DNA from: JAGIBJ01 sp032119595
GTDB lineage: Bacteria > Actinomycetota > Thermoleophilia > Solirubrobacterales > Solirubrobacteraceae
Direction of reading: 5' to 3'
Assembly (NCBI GenBank): GCA_032119595.1
Contig: JAUMBQ010000007.1
Coordinates: 242,161-306,160, forward strand
DNA: 64,000 nt
How positions within the stretch are numbered: the first letter of the stretch is position 1; every line of letters begins with the position of its first letter. The notes beneath the pieces are model-generated. The model saw only the letters and a list, made by a program, of their open reading frames with translations, did not search any database and had not been told where the DNA came from. The position numbers and the translations under genes were made by a program. Of the stretch, positions 8,360-19,550 are shown one piece after another.

Positions 8360-8410
8360 TGAATGGCCGTTTGGTGTTGCGAGGGCAACACAAGATGGCC
8401 GCTCACCACC
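8360..8410 (+). repeat. 51-bp dispersed element, copy A
   Basis: Aligns without gaps to 63899-63949 (37 of 51 identical by my count). The best conserved part is the 3' half, ATGGCCGCTCACC. This copy contains GTGTTGC-GAGG-GCAACAC and lies just upstream of the acyl-CoA synthetase start. Confidence 0.5.
8374..8391. promoter_or_regulatory. Palindromic operator candidate in the acd/acyl-CoA synthetase divergent region
   Basis: GTGTTGC-GAGG-GCAACAC is a perfect 7-bp inverted repeat with a 4-base centre, placed between two divergent fatty-acid-metabolism genes. This is the usual position for a TetR- or GntR-type operator. No regulator gene is adjacent. It could instead be a small hairpin in the mRNA leader. 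Confidence 0.45.
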
Positions 8411-8441
8411 TCCAACGGCGCCGGGCTGCGACACTCGCGCC

Positions 8442-9923
8442 GTGAACTGCGCTGCGATCCTGCTCGACGCCCAGGACCAGGCGGCGCTCGCCCTCGTGTG
8501 CCGCGACGCCCAGGGCCGCAGCACGCTGACATTCGGCGAGGTCGGCCGGCTGAGCGGCGCCCTCGCCGGCGACCTCGCCAGCCGTGGCATCGGGCGCGGC
8601 GACGTGGTGATGACGCTGCTCGGCAGCCGTGCGGAGTGGGCCGTGTCGATGCTCGCGGCCTTCCATGTCGGCGCCGTCGTGCTGCCCTGCTTGGAGCAGC
8701 TCAGGTCCAAGGACCTGCTGCAGCGGATGGAGGCGACCCGCCCCCGGGCCATTCTGGCCGACCCTCGCAACCGAGCCGTGCTTGAGGAGGCACTCGCGTC
8801 GCTGCCGGAAGACGAGCGGCCGATCGTGATCGAACCGTCGATCGGGGCGCTGAGCGCCGCGATCGACGCTGGCTCCGCCCGGCCGGTACCGAGGACCGAG
8901 CTGCGGGAGGAGGATCCCGCGCTCATTACCTTCACGTCCGGGACGTCAGGCCCGCCCAAGGCGGTGGTGCACGCCCAGCGCTACATCACCGGCCAGTCGC
9001 TCCAGGCGACCCACTGGTTCGGGGCCCGGCCGGGCAAACTCGCGTGGTGCACGGCGGCGCCTGGCTGGTCGAAGTCCGCGCGCAACGTGTTCATCGCGCC
9101 GTGGCTGTGCGGCGCGCCCGCGCTCCTGCACGATGCCCGCTTCGATCCGGCCGAGCGGCTGGCGATCCTGCACGAAGAACAGCCCGACGTGCTCTGTATG
9201 GCCCCGACGGAGTACCGACTCTTGAGCCAGCAGGCGGCGATGACCCTTCCATCGTCGCTGCGACGGCTCGTGGCGGCCGGCGAGGCACTCGATCCCGCGG
9301 TGCTCGCGGCGTGGCATGAGGCCAGCGGCCTGTGGGTGCGCGACGGCTTCGGGCAGACCGAGACGGGCCAGCTCACAGCGCCGCCGGCCGGTTCGGATCC
9401 TCTCCCCTCCTCGATGGGCCGTCCCTTGCCGGGCGTCGCGATCGAGATCTCGGGTGGCGAACTCGTCATCACCGACCCGACCACAGTTCCGACCTTCTTC
9501 CTGGGCTACCTCGATGTCACGACGGGCCACCCCATCCCCCACGCTGGCCCTTGGCACACCGGCGACCGCGTCACCCAGGACCCCGACGGCAACCTGTTCT
9601 TCGTCGGCCGCACCGACGACGTGATCGTGTCGTCCGGGTACCGAATCGGCCCGTTCGAAGTGGAGAGCGTGCTCGTCGAGCATCCAGCCGTCGCCGAAGC
9701 TGCTGCCGTCGCAGCACCCGACCCGGACCGTGGCAGCGTGGTCCGCGCGGTCGTGGTGCTCCGGGACGGCTTCGAGCCGAGCGACGCGCTCGCCGCCGAG
9801 CTGCAGGCGCACGTCCGGGCGAGGACGGCGCCCTACAAATATCCGCGCATCGTGGACTTCGTGGGCGCGCTGCCAAAGACATCGTCCGGCAAGGTGCGCC
9901 GAGCGCAGCTCCGCGGCGACTGA
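8442..9923 (+). CDS. AMP-forming acyl-CoA synthetase (medium-chain/MACS-like)
   Basis: 493 residues, GTG start at 8442. ANL superfamily motifs appear in order: the P-loop-like TFTSGTSGPPKAVVH at about residue 165, an APGWSKSARNVFIAPW segment typical of MACS/AcsM and acetyl-CoA-synthetase-like enzymes, DGFGQTETG, WHTGDR with the ribose-binding Asp, the hinge region GRTDDVIVSSGYRIGPFEVE, and the adenylation lysine in LPKTSSGKVRRAQLR. It forms acyl-AMP then acyl-CoA, probably from medium-chain or aromatic acids. Somewhat short for the family (usually 530-560) because the N-terminus is trimmed. The divergent acyl-CoA dehydrogenase supports a beta-oxidation role. Confidence 0.92.
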   Translation: MNCAAILLDAQDQAALALVCRDAQGRSTLTFGEVGRLSGALAGDLASRGIGRGDVVMTLLGSRAEWAVSMLAAFHVGAVVLPCLEQLRSKDLLQRMEATRPRAILADPRNRAVLEEALASLPEDERPIVIEPSIGALSAAIDAGSARPVPRTELREEDPALITFTSGTSGPPKAVVHAQRYITGQSLQATHWFGARPGKLAWCTAAPGWSKSARNVFIAPWLCGAPALLHDARFDPAERLAILHEEQPDVLCMAPTEYRLLSQQAAMTLPSSLRRLVAAGEALDPAVLAAWHEASGLWVRDGFGQTETGQLTAPPAGSDPLPSSMGRPLPGVAIEISGGELVITDPTTVPTFFLGYLDVTTGHPIPHAGPWHTGDRVTQDPDGNLFFVGRTDDVIVSSGYRIGPFEVESVLVEHPAVAEAAAVAAPDPDRGSVVRAVVVLRDGFEPSDALAAELQAHVRARTAPYKYPRIVDFVGALPKTSSGKVRRAQLRGD

Positions 9924-10015
9924 CCCAGGTCCCCCGGAACGTTGCGGGTTCGCCCCAACGTGTGCCGTAGTCCACGGCGATGCCCAGTTGCGCCGCAGCG
10001 GCGAGCATCCGCGAC

Positions 10016-10585
10016 ATGCCCGACCCGCGCATCGACACCCCACCTGAGGCCGTAGCGTCGCGCCGCCCGATCACGCTCGTCGCCTACGCCACCGCAAGGG
10101 GATCCACACGGGGCATCGCCGAGCGGATTGCCAGCCGACTGCGCGATGCCGGACACGCCGTGGAACTTGAGCCGGTCAACCTCGTGCGCGACCTCAGTCG
10201 GTACGACGCGGTCGTGCTCGGGAGCCCGGTCTTCAACCAGCGGTGGATGCCGGCGGCCGATGCGTTCGTCGACCAGCATGCTGCCGAGCTGCGTGGCCGC
10301 GCCGTCTGGCTCTTCAGCGTCGGCACGTTCGGCGACGATCGACGGCTCATCGGACCTGCCATGCGGCGCGAACCGCTTGGGATCGGGGATCTTGTCCGGC
10401 GGGTCGGGGCGCACGACTACCGGGTCTTCGCCGGCGTCATCAATCGCGCCGACTGGCCGCTCGTGGGCCGGATGCTCTACCACGCCTTCGGCGGCCGGCT
10501 CGGCGACCATCGCAACTGGGACCAGGTCGAGCGCTGGGCCGATGCGATCGCCGCGGCACGTGCACAGGCCGCGACGGGCAAATAG
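10016..10585 (+). CDS. Flavodoxin-fold protein (HemG/menaquinone-dependent protoporphyrinogen oxidase-like)
   Basis: 189 residues from the ATG at 10016; an ATG 12 codons earlier is possible. The FMN-phosphate loop is VAYATARGSTRGIAERIASRL, a flavodoxin (T/S)xxGxT motif. VVLGSPVFNQRWMPAADAFV is the second FMN-contact loop and VWLFSVGTFGD the third. The C-terminal AGVINRADWPLVGRMLYHAFGG resembles the HemG-type flavodoxin domain. A cytoplasmic electron-transfer or quinone-linked oxidase is expected; heme-pathway membership is not supported by neighbours. The start 93 bp after the acyl-CoA synthetase stop suggests co-transcription. Confidence 0.85.
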   Translation: MPDPRIDTPPEAVASRRPITLVAYATARGSTRGIAERIASRLRDAGHAVELEPVNLVRDLSRYDAVVLGSPVFNQRWMPAADAFVDQHAAELRGRAVWLFSVGTFGDDRRLIGPAMRREPLGIGDLVRRVGAHDYRVFAGVINRADWPLVGRMLYHAFGGRLGDHRNWDQVERWADAIAAARAQAATGK

Positions 10586-10664
10586 GGGCGCGCCGTTGAC
10601 TCGGGGGTACCAATGCGACCGCCCGCGTGGCATTCCGCAGCGATGTGGTTGATCATGCGCTGAG

Positions 10665-11432
10665 ATGCCGCACGCTGAAGACGCCCGCCGCCCGGTGATC
10701 GGGATCGCCGCATCACGGGAAACGATCAACTTCTCCTGGTGGACGCTCGACTGCGATTTCATGACGGCGGCCTACACCGACGCGGTGCAGCGCGCCGGCG
10801 GACGCTGCGTCCTGCTGCCGATCGATGCCGCCGACGCCGAGCATCCGGATGAGGCGCTCCGGGGCCTCGACGGCCTGCTCATCCCCGGAGGCGCCGACGT
10901 GGACCCGTCGAACTACGGCCACGAGCCGCATCCGGCGCTCGGGCCCACCTTCCCGCTGCTCGACGACGTGCAGCTCGCCCTCTCGCGCGCGGCGATCCGA
11001 GCCGACCTCCCGCTCCTCGGCGTCTGCCGCGGCATGCAGGTGCTGAATGTGGCGGCCGGCGGCACGCTGCACCAGCACCTCCCCGATCTGCTGTCCGGCA
11101 GCGAGGATCACCGCAAGATCCCGGGCACGCTGGGTGTCGAGAACGCCCACGCCGTGCGGATCGAGCCCGGGTCGCTCGCGGCGCAAGCCGTCGGTGGCGA
11201 TCGCACGACGACACGCTCCCACCACCACCAGGCCGTCGACGAGGTCGGCGAAGGCCTGCTCGTCACGGCTCGCTCGATCGACGACGACCTGATCGAGGCG
11301 ATCGAGATCCCGTCCGTGCGGTTCTGCCTCGGCGTGCAGTGGCATCCGGAGGCCGACCCCGATTCCACTGTCATCGCGGCGCTGGTGGATGCGGCCCGCG
11401 CCCGCCTCGAGCAGGGCCAGCCCTCCGCGTGA
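10665..11432 (+). CDS. Class I glutamine amidotransferase-like hydrolase (peptidase C26, PuuD type)
   Basis: 255 residues. The family of gamma-glutamyl-gamma-aminobutyrate hydrolases: N-terminal PVIGIAASRE and WWTLDCDFMTAAYTDAVQRAGG, GLLIPGGADVDPSNYG, the nucleophile elbow LLGVCRGMQVLNVAAGGTLHQ with catalytic Cys, TRSHHHQAVDEVG, and the His-Glu pair in GVQWHPEADPD. All three catalytic residues are present. In PuuD this enzyme releases GABA in putrescine breakdown; no other puu gene is here, so the substrate is uncertain. Confidence 0.92.
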   Translation: MPHAEDARRPVIGIAASRETINFSWWTLDCDFMTAAYTDAVQRAGGRCVLLPIDAADAEHPDEALRGLDGLLIPGGADVDPSNYGHEPHPALGPTFPLLDDVQLALSRAAIRADLPLLGVCRGMQVLNVAAGGTLHQHLPDLLSGSEDHRKIPGTLGVENAHAVRIEPGSLAAQAVGGDRTTTRSHHHQAVDEVGEGLLVTARSIDDDLIEAIEIPSVRFCLGVQWHPEADPDSTVIAALVDAARARLEQGQPSA

Positions 11433-11476
11433 CGCGGCCCGGCCGCTGACGCCCGGAGCGTCAGCGATTGCGGGCG

Positions 11477-13159
11477 TCAGCGTTTGCGGGCGACCGTCGC
11501 TTGGGCGGTGGTCGTCGCACCCGTGGCCGTCGCGGCCAGCACCAGACGCAGGGCTCGTCGCGTGAGCGCCAGCCGCTGCTTGGCCGGCAGCGTGAACCTG
11601 ATCGTCCGGGCCGAACCCGCGGGCACGTTGAATGGCTTTGTCGCGAGGGCGCGCTTCGGCTTCTTGGCGTCGCGGAGCACCAGCGTTCCCGCGCACGCCG
11701 CAGCCTGAGGCGGGCACTGGAGCTTCACCGCAAGCCGGCCTCGTTTGCCGGCGACCAGTCCGAGAGTCTGGATCACGAGTGGCAGCGCCGACGGAGCCGT
11801 CGGACCGCCGATGATCACCGCGGGGCTGCCGCCCGCCGGAGCAACCACCTCCGTCACCGTCGCCGGAGCGGCACCCGGGAGCAACGGGCGGTCGACGTGC
11901 TCACAATCGGCGGCGACACCATCCGCAGCGTCCGCAGAAACGGTGTCGTCGCCTGCCCCGCAGACCACGGCGTCGACCTGTCCGTCTCGCGCCACAATGA
12001 CGTCGGCACCGTCGTCGCCATGCAGCACGTCGGCCCCGTCGCCGCCGTCGATCGTGTCCGCACCGAGGCCGCCCTCGAGCGTGTCGCGTCCATCGGAGCC
12101 GATGAGCGTGTCGGCACCGGTACCGCCCACCACCCGCTCAACGTCAGTCCGGACGTTGTCGCCTTCACCGGCCGTGCCGTCGCCCACGGCGTCGTCAAGC
12201 GTGACCCCGACCGGCGCGGATCGTCCGGCGTAGCTGGCGGTGTCCACCCCGTCGCCGCCGCGCAGGATGTCGCCGCCCCCACCGCCGTCGAGGGTGTCGT
12301 CGCCGGACCCGGCTCCGTCGGCCAGCGTTCCGCCGAACAGGACGTCGGCGGCCGCCCCACCGGTCAGCGTGTCGGCGCCAGCGCCGCCGGCCAGCGTCGA
12401 CGCCTCGCCGCCGCCCACGATGACATCGCTGGCACTCCCGCCGAGCACACGCTCGGCGTCCAGGATCGCGTCGAGTTCGCCAGCAGCGCCGTCTCCGCCG
12501 GCCGCACCGACCGTGATCGTCAGCGGCGCGGTTCGCAAGGAGTAGTCGGCCGTGTCTACGCCCGACCCACCGGAGAACGTGTCCTGCCCGATGCCGGCTC
12601 CGTCGGTCGTCGCATCGACGCCGGTGGTGAAGGTGTCGCTGCCGCCCTGACCGTTGAAGGTGTCGTTGCCGGTGCCGGGGTCGCTCCCGAACAAGAAGGT
12701 GAAGGTGTCGCCGAAGACGTCGTCGCCAGGGCCGCCGCTCAGGGTGTCGTTACCGCTGGCGCCGCTGAGATAGTCGGGGCCGGCACCAGTCGCGAGCGTG
12801 TCGTTGCCGGCGCCACCGTTCACGAGCATCGAGGCGCCCTGGATCGATGCAGCCCCCAACTGATCGTTGCCGCCTTGGAACCCCATCAAGATCGACGTCA
12901 CCTCCACGACCGAGCAGTAGGCCCGACCTGAGTTGCTGGTGCACCCCGAACTGCCGGTGACGCTCTGGCCGGCGGTGAAGTCGGTGAAGCGGAGCTGGTC
13001 GAGCGCTGCATCCGTGTCGACCACGACGACGTTGTCGGCGTTCGTCCCGGCGAACGACACGCTCGTCCCGGCCAGTTCGACCGTGTCCGCGGACGCGGCG
13101 GCCGGCATCAGCATCAGAGCGAAGACGACCGCCAGGCGACCGGAGCTGTTCGTGCGCAT
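11477..13159 (-). CDS. Secreted RTX (hemolysin-type calcium-binding repeat) protein
   Basis: 560 residues from the ATG at 13159, which gives a clean signal peptide (SSGRLAVVFALMLMPAAASA). The body is a series of Gly/Asp-rich nonapeptides, GGxGxDxL-type, from about residue 95 to 400 (GGAGNDTLATGAGPDYLSG, GGPGDDVFGD, GGAGADTLTGGAAADVLFGG, GGDGADVLHGDDGADVI). These form Ca(II)-loaded beta-rolls after export. The C-terminal roughly 110 residues (KRGRLAVKLQCPPQAAACAGTL, then KRALATKPFNVPAGS) look like a beta-sandwich domain common in secreted actinobacterial proteins. No protease, lipase or adhesin domain is visible and no type I secretion genes are adjacent, so export is probably by Sec. Confidence 0.92.
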   Translation of the reverse strand: MRTNSSGRLAVVFALMLMPAAASADTVELAGTSVSFAGTNADNVVVVDTDAALDQLRFTDFTAGQSVTGSSGCTSNSGRAYCSVVEVTSILMGFQGGNDQLGAASIQGASMLVNGGAGNDTLATGAGPDYLSGASGNDTLSGGPGDDVFGDTFTFLFGSDPGTGNDTFNGQGGSDTFTTGVDATTDGAGIGQDTFSGGSGVDTADYSLRTAPLTITVGAAGGDGAAGELDAILDAERVLGGSASDVIVGGGEASTLAGGAGADTLTGGAAADVLFGGTLADGAGSGDDTLDGGGGGDILRGGDGVDTASYAGRSAPVGVTLDDAVGDGTAGEGDNVRTDVERVVGGTGADTLIGSDGRDTLEGGLGADTIDGGDGADVLHGDDGADVIVARDGQVDAVVCGAGDDTVSADAADGVAADCEHVDRPLLPGAAPATVTEVVAPAGGSPAVIIGGPTAPSALPLVIQTLGLVAGKRGRLAVKLQCPPQAAACAGTLVLRDAKKPKRALATKPFNVPAGSARTIRFTLPAKQRLALTRRALRLVLAATATGATTTAQATVARKR

Positions 13160-13238
13160 GCCGCATCTTCCCCGCCAGGCCAAAGGAACGCGAATACGCC
13201 AGTTCCCGGTGGAAAACCGGCGGTGTGCGACTCAGCGA

Positions 13239-14414
13239 TCAGCGGTTCGCCGCCTGCCCCCGCAGGGCGACCTGGAGCTCAAACCGCGCTTCCGGGTCGT
13301 CGAGGTCGTCGCCGAAGAGCTCGCGGAGGCGAGCCAGGCGGTAGCGGACGGACTGCACGTGCATGCCGAGGCGGTCGGCGATGGCCTGCGGCCGATGCGG
13401 GTCGGCGAGCCATGCCGCGAGCGTCTCGATCGTCTGTTCGCGCCTGGCGTCCGGGAGACCCGCCAGCGGGGCAAGCCGCCGCTCGACGATCGAGGCGACA
13501 AGTTCGGGCGCGGCTGCGAGGAGGAGCGGAAGCTCGTGATCGTCGGTGCGAATCAGCGGGGCAGCCTCGACGAGGCCCGCCTCGACCTGGTCCAGGAGAT
13601 GACCAGCACGGTGAGCGCTGCGCGCCGCCTCCTCGAGCGGCACGGTAGGTCCGACGGCCAGCGGCCCGGTCGCCCCGTGCGCCAGCGCCGCCCTCGCGAG
13701 CAGCGCCTCGGCGTTGGAGTCAGCACCATCGTCGCCGACGACCAGCACGATCCGGCCGCGCGGATGCGGCCCGACCAGCACGCGGGCTGGTGCGCGCTCC
13801 TGGTCTGCGGAATCGGCTTCGATCGGCAAGGCTGCGACGGCGACGCGGACGCGCGACGCCGCCGACCATTCCGCGTGCGCAGCCGCCGCGCGAATGGCCT
13901 CCTCCTGCTCGGGAGGATCACTGAGGAGCAGACTGAGCAGGCGCGCGCGCCTCGCGCGATCACGGCGCCGAAGCTCCGCTCCGGCTTCAAGGAACCCGTC
14001 GACCGCGGCAGCCGAGAGTTGCTCGATGAGCCGGAGCAGTAGGCCACCGAGCGCGAGGGCTTGGCTGCCGGTGAGGTCGCCGCTGCTCGGGAGCTGCTCG
14101 ATGTGCTCCCACATCGCGAGACCGCTGAGCCGGTAGAGCGCGAGCAGCTCGGTGATCGATCGTCCGCTCGCGCACTGCGCGCGGCCGTGCGCGACGAACA
14201 GCTCCGTATCGATCGCGACCGCGGGGTCGGCGAGGCGCGCGAGACAGGCGTCGACCGCGGCCAGCGTGCCGACCTCCAGGTTGCGTCGCGTCGCCGGCGG
14301 GATTGGGAGTTCGGTGAGGACCCGGTCGACGGCGGCCGTGGCAAGTTCACCACGATGGGCCCGCGCTTCACGCGCAATGGCCGCGAGCTCGTCGGCGGAG
14401 AGCGCGGTGGACAT
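13239..14414 (-). CDS. PucR/CdaR-family transcriptional regulator
   Basis: 391 residues. The C-terminal helix-turn-helix is typical of PucR proteins: RREQTIETLAAWLADPHRPQAIADRLGMHVQSVRYRLARLRELFGDDLDDPEARFELQVAL (read in that order, residues about 325-385). The N-terminal half is Ala/Leu-rich helical (FVAHGRAQCASGRSITELLALYRLSGLAMWEHIEQL), resembling the RsbRD/PucR N-terminal sensor. Family members activate genes for purine, sugar-acid or amino-acid use. The target is unknown; the RTX gene 80 bp downstream on the same strand is a possible one, but there is no operator to support it. Confidence 0.88.
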   Translation of the reverse strand: MSTALSADELAAIAREARAHRGELATAAVDRVLTELPIPPATRRNLEVGTLAAVDACLARLADPAVAIDTELFVAHGRAQCASGRSITELLALYRLSGLAMWEHIEQLPSSGDLTGSQALALGGLLLRLIEQLSAAAVDGFLEAGAELRRRDRARRARLLSLLLSDPPEQEEAIRAAAAHAEWSAASRVRVAVAALPIEADSADQERAPARVLVGPHPRGRIVLVVGDDGADSNAEALLARAALAHGATGPLAVGPTVPLEEAARSAHRAGHLLDQVEAGLVEAAPLIRTDDHELPLLLAAAPELVASIVERRLAPLAGLPDARREQTIETLAAWLADPHRPQAIADRLGMHVQSVRYRLARLRELFGDDLDDPEARFELQVALRGQAANR

Positions 14415-14471
14415 CAGGTGTGGGGACGCCGAACGACGCTTGAGGGTCGAGCATTCACGGGCTTGGAGCCA

Positions 14472-14858
14472 CTACGCAAGCGCGATGATCGCGTCGATCT
14501 CGACGGCGGCGCCTTTTGGTAGCGCCGACACCTCGACGGTGACACGTGCGGGCGCCGGATCGCCGACGAACGTCTCATACACCGCGTTGACGGCCGCGAA
14601 TTCGCCGAGGTCCGTGAGGTAGATCGTGCACTTCACGGCCTCGGCCAACGTGGTGCCGGCGGCCGCCGCGACCGCAGCGAGATTCTTCAGGCACTGCGCC
14701 GCCTGCGCGGCAGCGTCACCGTCGACGAGCGCACCCGTCGACGGGTCCAACGGGATCTGCCCTGAGCAGAACAAGAGGTCGCCAGCGCGAATCGCCTGAA
14801 CGTACGGGCCGATTGCCGCGGGGGCATCTGAGGTCTGGATCGCTACGCGCTCGGCCAT
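14472..14858 (-). CDS. ridA: RidA/YjgF family enamine-imine deaminase
   Basis: 128 residues, the family's normal size. The motifs match: PYVQAIRAGDLLFCSGQIPLDP near the N-terminus, AAQAAQCLKNLAAVAAAAGTTLAEAVKCTIYLTDLGEF, then VYETFVGDPAPARVTVEVSALPKGAAVEIDAIIAL with the conserved Arg (PAPARVT) and Glu (EIDAI) of the active-site cleft. RidA hydrolyses reactive 2-aminoacrylate-type intermediates from PLP enzymes. Cytoplasmic trimer by family. It diverges from the YyaL-type gene, start to start 72 bp. Confidence 0.93.
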   Translation of the reverse strand: MAERVAIQTSDAPAAIGPYVQAIRAGDLLFCSGQIPLDPSTGALVDGDAAAQAAQCLKNLAAVAAAAGTTLAEAVKCTIYLTDLGEFAAVNAVYETFVGDPAPARVTVEVSALPKGAAVEIDAIIALA

Positions 14859-14930
14859 CGCCTGAGCCTAGCTCGCCGCTTGACCGATCATGGAGCCAAG
14901 AACCCGGCGCGCTGGATACGCTGCTGCGTG

Positions 14931-16934
<2,004 letters not shown>

Positions 16935-16946
16935 GCCCGAAGTGGA

Positions 16947-16977
16947 CGTCCCCGCCCGGCCGAGCCGGGCGGGGACG
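16947..16977 (+). terminator. Strong hairpin terminator after the YyaL-type gene
   Basis: CGTCCCCGCCCGGC-CGA-GCCGGGCGGGGACG, a perfect 14-bp G/C-rich stem with a 3-base loop, 13 bp past the stop codon. No U-tract, as is common in high-GC actinobacteria. Confidence 0.85.
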
Positions 16978-17098
16978 CATCGTGCTGCCTCGGGCGTGCA
17001 GGGGTTGGCTCGAGGCGGTCGGTCGCCCCATTCCATCCGACCGCCGAGTTCGCTCGTAGGGTGTGCAGCGCACCACCGGCGCCCACCCTCAGGACCTC

Positions 17099-19378
17099 AT
17101 GCCCGACCAGCCCGTAGCCGACCCCGACCGCACCAAAAAGGAGCATGCGTCCGCTCACGACGCGGGCTCCATCCACGCCGCGACGGTGGCCGCGAAGGGC
17201 TTTGCCTGGGTCGTCGGGCCGCGGGCGCGTTTCGTCGTCATCGCGCTTTGGGTCCTGGCGCTCGGCATCACGATCGGCCTGAACCTCCCGGGGAAGCTCG
17301 GCGAGGTCGAGACCAACGAGGCCCGCAACTATCTGCCCTCCGACGCCGAGTCGACGAAGGCCTACGAGGCCGTCGGCGACATCGTCGCAGCCGACAATGT
17401 GCCGCTCGTCGCGGTCGTGCGGCGGGAATCGGGACTCACGGAGCAGGACCTGGCGACCATCCGAAGTCAGCTCGCGCGCTTCAACACGAGTACCCCGAAT
17501 GCGCCGATCAAGGTCACCGACGCGGACACCAAGGAGACGCGCGACGTCACGCTCGCCGACGTCGTCCGAAGCCCTGACGGTGAGTGGCTCACCCTCGGCG
17601 ACGTCTCCAAGGACAAGACGACCGCGCTGGTGCTCGGGGCGATCAAGACCACCGAGGACTCCGACCGGCTGCTCGACGGCATCGACGCCCTGCGGTCCGG
17701 CCTGCTGCCCCTGCGCGAGGACGGCCTCACCATGAAGGTGACCGGTGGTGCCGGCTTCTCGTACGACGCCATCAAGGTCTTCGGGAACCTCAACGCCAGC
17801 CTGATCTTCGGCGCGCTGATCCTCGTGATGACGCTGCTGGTGCTGATCTACCGCAGCCCGATCCTGCTTTGGTTCCCGCTCGGCGCCGTGGTCTTTGCGG
17901 AGATCACGTCCCGCGGGGTCGCGTATCTCACGACCGACCTCGGGGTGACGGTGACCGGCCAGTCGTCCTCGATCATGTCGGTGCTCGTGCTCGGCGCGGG
18001 GACCGACTACGCCCTGCTTGTGGTCTCGCGCTACCGAGAGGAGCTACGCCATCACGACAATCGCCACGACGCGCTGCGCCTGGCGATGGTCTCCGCAGGC
18101 CCCGCGGTGTTCGCGTCCGGGCTCACCGTGGTCGCAGGCCTGATGACGCTGAGCGTCGCATCGGTCGAAGGCACCGCCGGGCTCGGCCCGCTCGGAGCGA
18201 TCGGCGTCGCCGTCGCCATGGTCGCGATGCTCACCTTGCTCCCGGCAATCTTCGCCGTGCTCCCTCGCGGGGTGTTCTGGCCGATGACGCCGAAGAGCGG
18301 TTCCACGGGCGCGGACGCGACGCACGGCTTCTGGCGCCGGACGGGTGAGCGCATCGCGGTGCACCCGCGCCGCACCTGGATCGCGACGAGCCTGCTTCTG
18401 CTGGTGTGCGCCGCCGGCCTCACGCAGTTCAACCCGAACCTCTCCCAGAACGACACCTTCATCGGCGATGTCGAATCGGTGGACGGCGGCGAGCTGCTGG
18501 CCAAGTCGTTCCCGAGCGGCACGAGTGCCCCCGCACAGGTGATCGTGCGCGACGCCGCGAAGGTACAGCCGGTGATCGCGGGGCTGACGGCGACGGACGC
18601 CGTCGATCGCGCGGTGGTCGCCGGGACGGGCAAGGGCGGCACGCTGATCAATGCGACGTTGACCGTCGACCCGTTCAGCATCGAGGGCCAGGACGCCATT
18701 CCCGGCGTCCGAGAGGCGGCGAAGCGGGCCGGCGGAGCTGACGTGCTCGTCGGCGGCGACACTGCGATCAACTACGACCTCGCCAAGGCCAACGACCGCG
18801 ACCTCAAGCTGATCATCCCGATCGTCCTGGGCGTCGTCCTACTGATCCTGATCGCGCTCCTGCGCGCGATCGTGCTCCCGCTGATCCTGATCGCGACCGT
18901 GGTGGTCTCGTTCGCCGCGGCGCTCGGCATCTCGTCGATCCTGTGGCAGGAAGTCTTCGGGTTTGCTGGGGCTGACCGCTCGATCATCCTGTTCGCGTTC
19001 GTGTTCCTCGTTGCGCTCGGGATCGACTACAACATCTTCCTTGCCTCGCGCATCCGGGAAGAGGCGCTGCGGCACGGCACGACCGAGGGGATTCTGCGTG
19101 GCATCGGCGCCACGGGCGGCGTGATCACTGCGGCGGGCCTGGTGCTCGCCGGCACGTTCCTCGTGCTCGCGTCGACGCCCGTCGTGTTCCTCGTCGAGAC
19201 GGGCAGCGCGATCGCGATCGGCGTCCTGCTCGACACGTTCATCGTGCGCTCAATCCTCGCTCCCGCGCTCTCACTCGATGTCGGCCGAGGCATCTGGTGG
19301 CCGTGGCAGCACCAGATCCCGGAAGACGGCGCCAGCGACGAGAACGTCGTCAGCGCGGGCCTCTCGCCAAAGTCCTAA
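17099..19378 (+). CDS. MMPL-family RND transporter
   Basis: 759 residues from the ATG at 17099 (AGGA four bases upstream); an ATG 12 codons earlier is less likely. Twelve-helix RND architecture: TM1 near residue 45 (FVVIALWVLALGITIGLNL), a periplasmic-type loop, five TMs with GAGTDYALLVVSRYREEL, a second loop, then five TMs with VALGIDYNIFLASRIREE. The paired (G)xDY motifs in TM4 and TM10 are the proton-relay signature of MMPL proteins. Members export lipids or drugs across the inner membrane. No polyketide or lipid-synthesis genes flank it, so the substrate is unknown. Convergent with glutamine synthetase across a large inverted repeat. Confidence 0.94.
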   Translation: MPDQPVADPDRTKKEHASAHDAGSIHAATVAAKGFAWVVGPRARFVVIALWVLALGITIGLNLPGKLGEVETNEARNYLPSDAESTKAYEAVGDIVAADNVPLVAVVRRESGLTEQDLATIRSQLARFNTSTPNAPIKVTDADTKETRDVTLADVVRSPDGEWLTLGDVSKDKTTALVLGAIKTTEDSDRLLDGIDALRSGLLPLREDGLTMKVTGGAGFSYDAIKVFGNLNASLIFGALILVMTLLVLIYRSPILLWFPLGAVVFAEITSRGVAYLTTDLGVTVTGQSSSIMSVLVLGAGTDYALLVVSRYREELRHHDNRHDALRLAMVSAGPAVFASGLTVVAGLMTLSVASVEGTAGLGPLGAIGVAVAMVAMLTLLPAIFAVLPRGVFWPMTPKSGSTGADATHGFWRRTGERIAVHPRRTWIATSLLLLVCAAGLTQFNPNLSQNDTFIGDVESVDGGELLAKSFPSGTSAPAQVIVRDAAKVQPVIAGLTATDAVDRAVVAGTGKGGTLINATLTVDPFSIEGQDAIPGVREAAKRAGGADVLVGGDTAINYDLAKANDRDLKLIIPIVLGVVLLILIALLRAIVLPLILIATVVVSFAAALGISSILWQEVFGFAGADRSIILFAFVFLVALGIDYNIFLASRIREEALRHGTTEGILRGIGATGGVITAAGLVLAGTFLVLASTPVVFLVETGSAIAIGVLLDTFIVRSILAPALSLDVGRGIWWPWQHQIPEDGASDENVVSAGLSPKS

Positions 19379-19425
19379 CGCCGCGGCGCGGCGGCGCGGC
19401 GGAGCGCCCACGTCGCTTCGCGCGG

Positions 19426-19550
19426 CGGATCGCGGGTGAGCGAGAGATCGCGCCGCAGATTGCGTTCGGGCAGAGCCGGTTTAGGACGGACGTCCGGGCC
19501 GGCTCTGCCCGGACGCAAGATGCAAGCGAGATCCGCTCACCCGCGATCCG
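19426..19550. repeat. Nested 125-bp inverted repeat between convergent genes (bidirectional terminator candidate)
   Basis: Outer arms 19426-19442 and 19534-19550 match 17/17 (CGGATCGCGGGTGAGCG and its complement). Inner arms 19460-19479 and 19499-19518 match 19/20, the one difference being a possible G-U pair. The outer right arm ends at the base before the glutamine synthetase stop codon. This structure can form a two-tier hairpin on either strand. Confidence 0.85.

Noticed and set aside
11854..12545. Plus-strand frames opposite the RTX gene
   Set aside because: Repetitive Ser/Pro/Ala sequence caused by the complement of Gly/Asp repeats.
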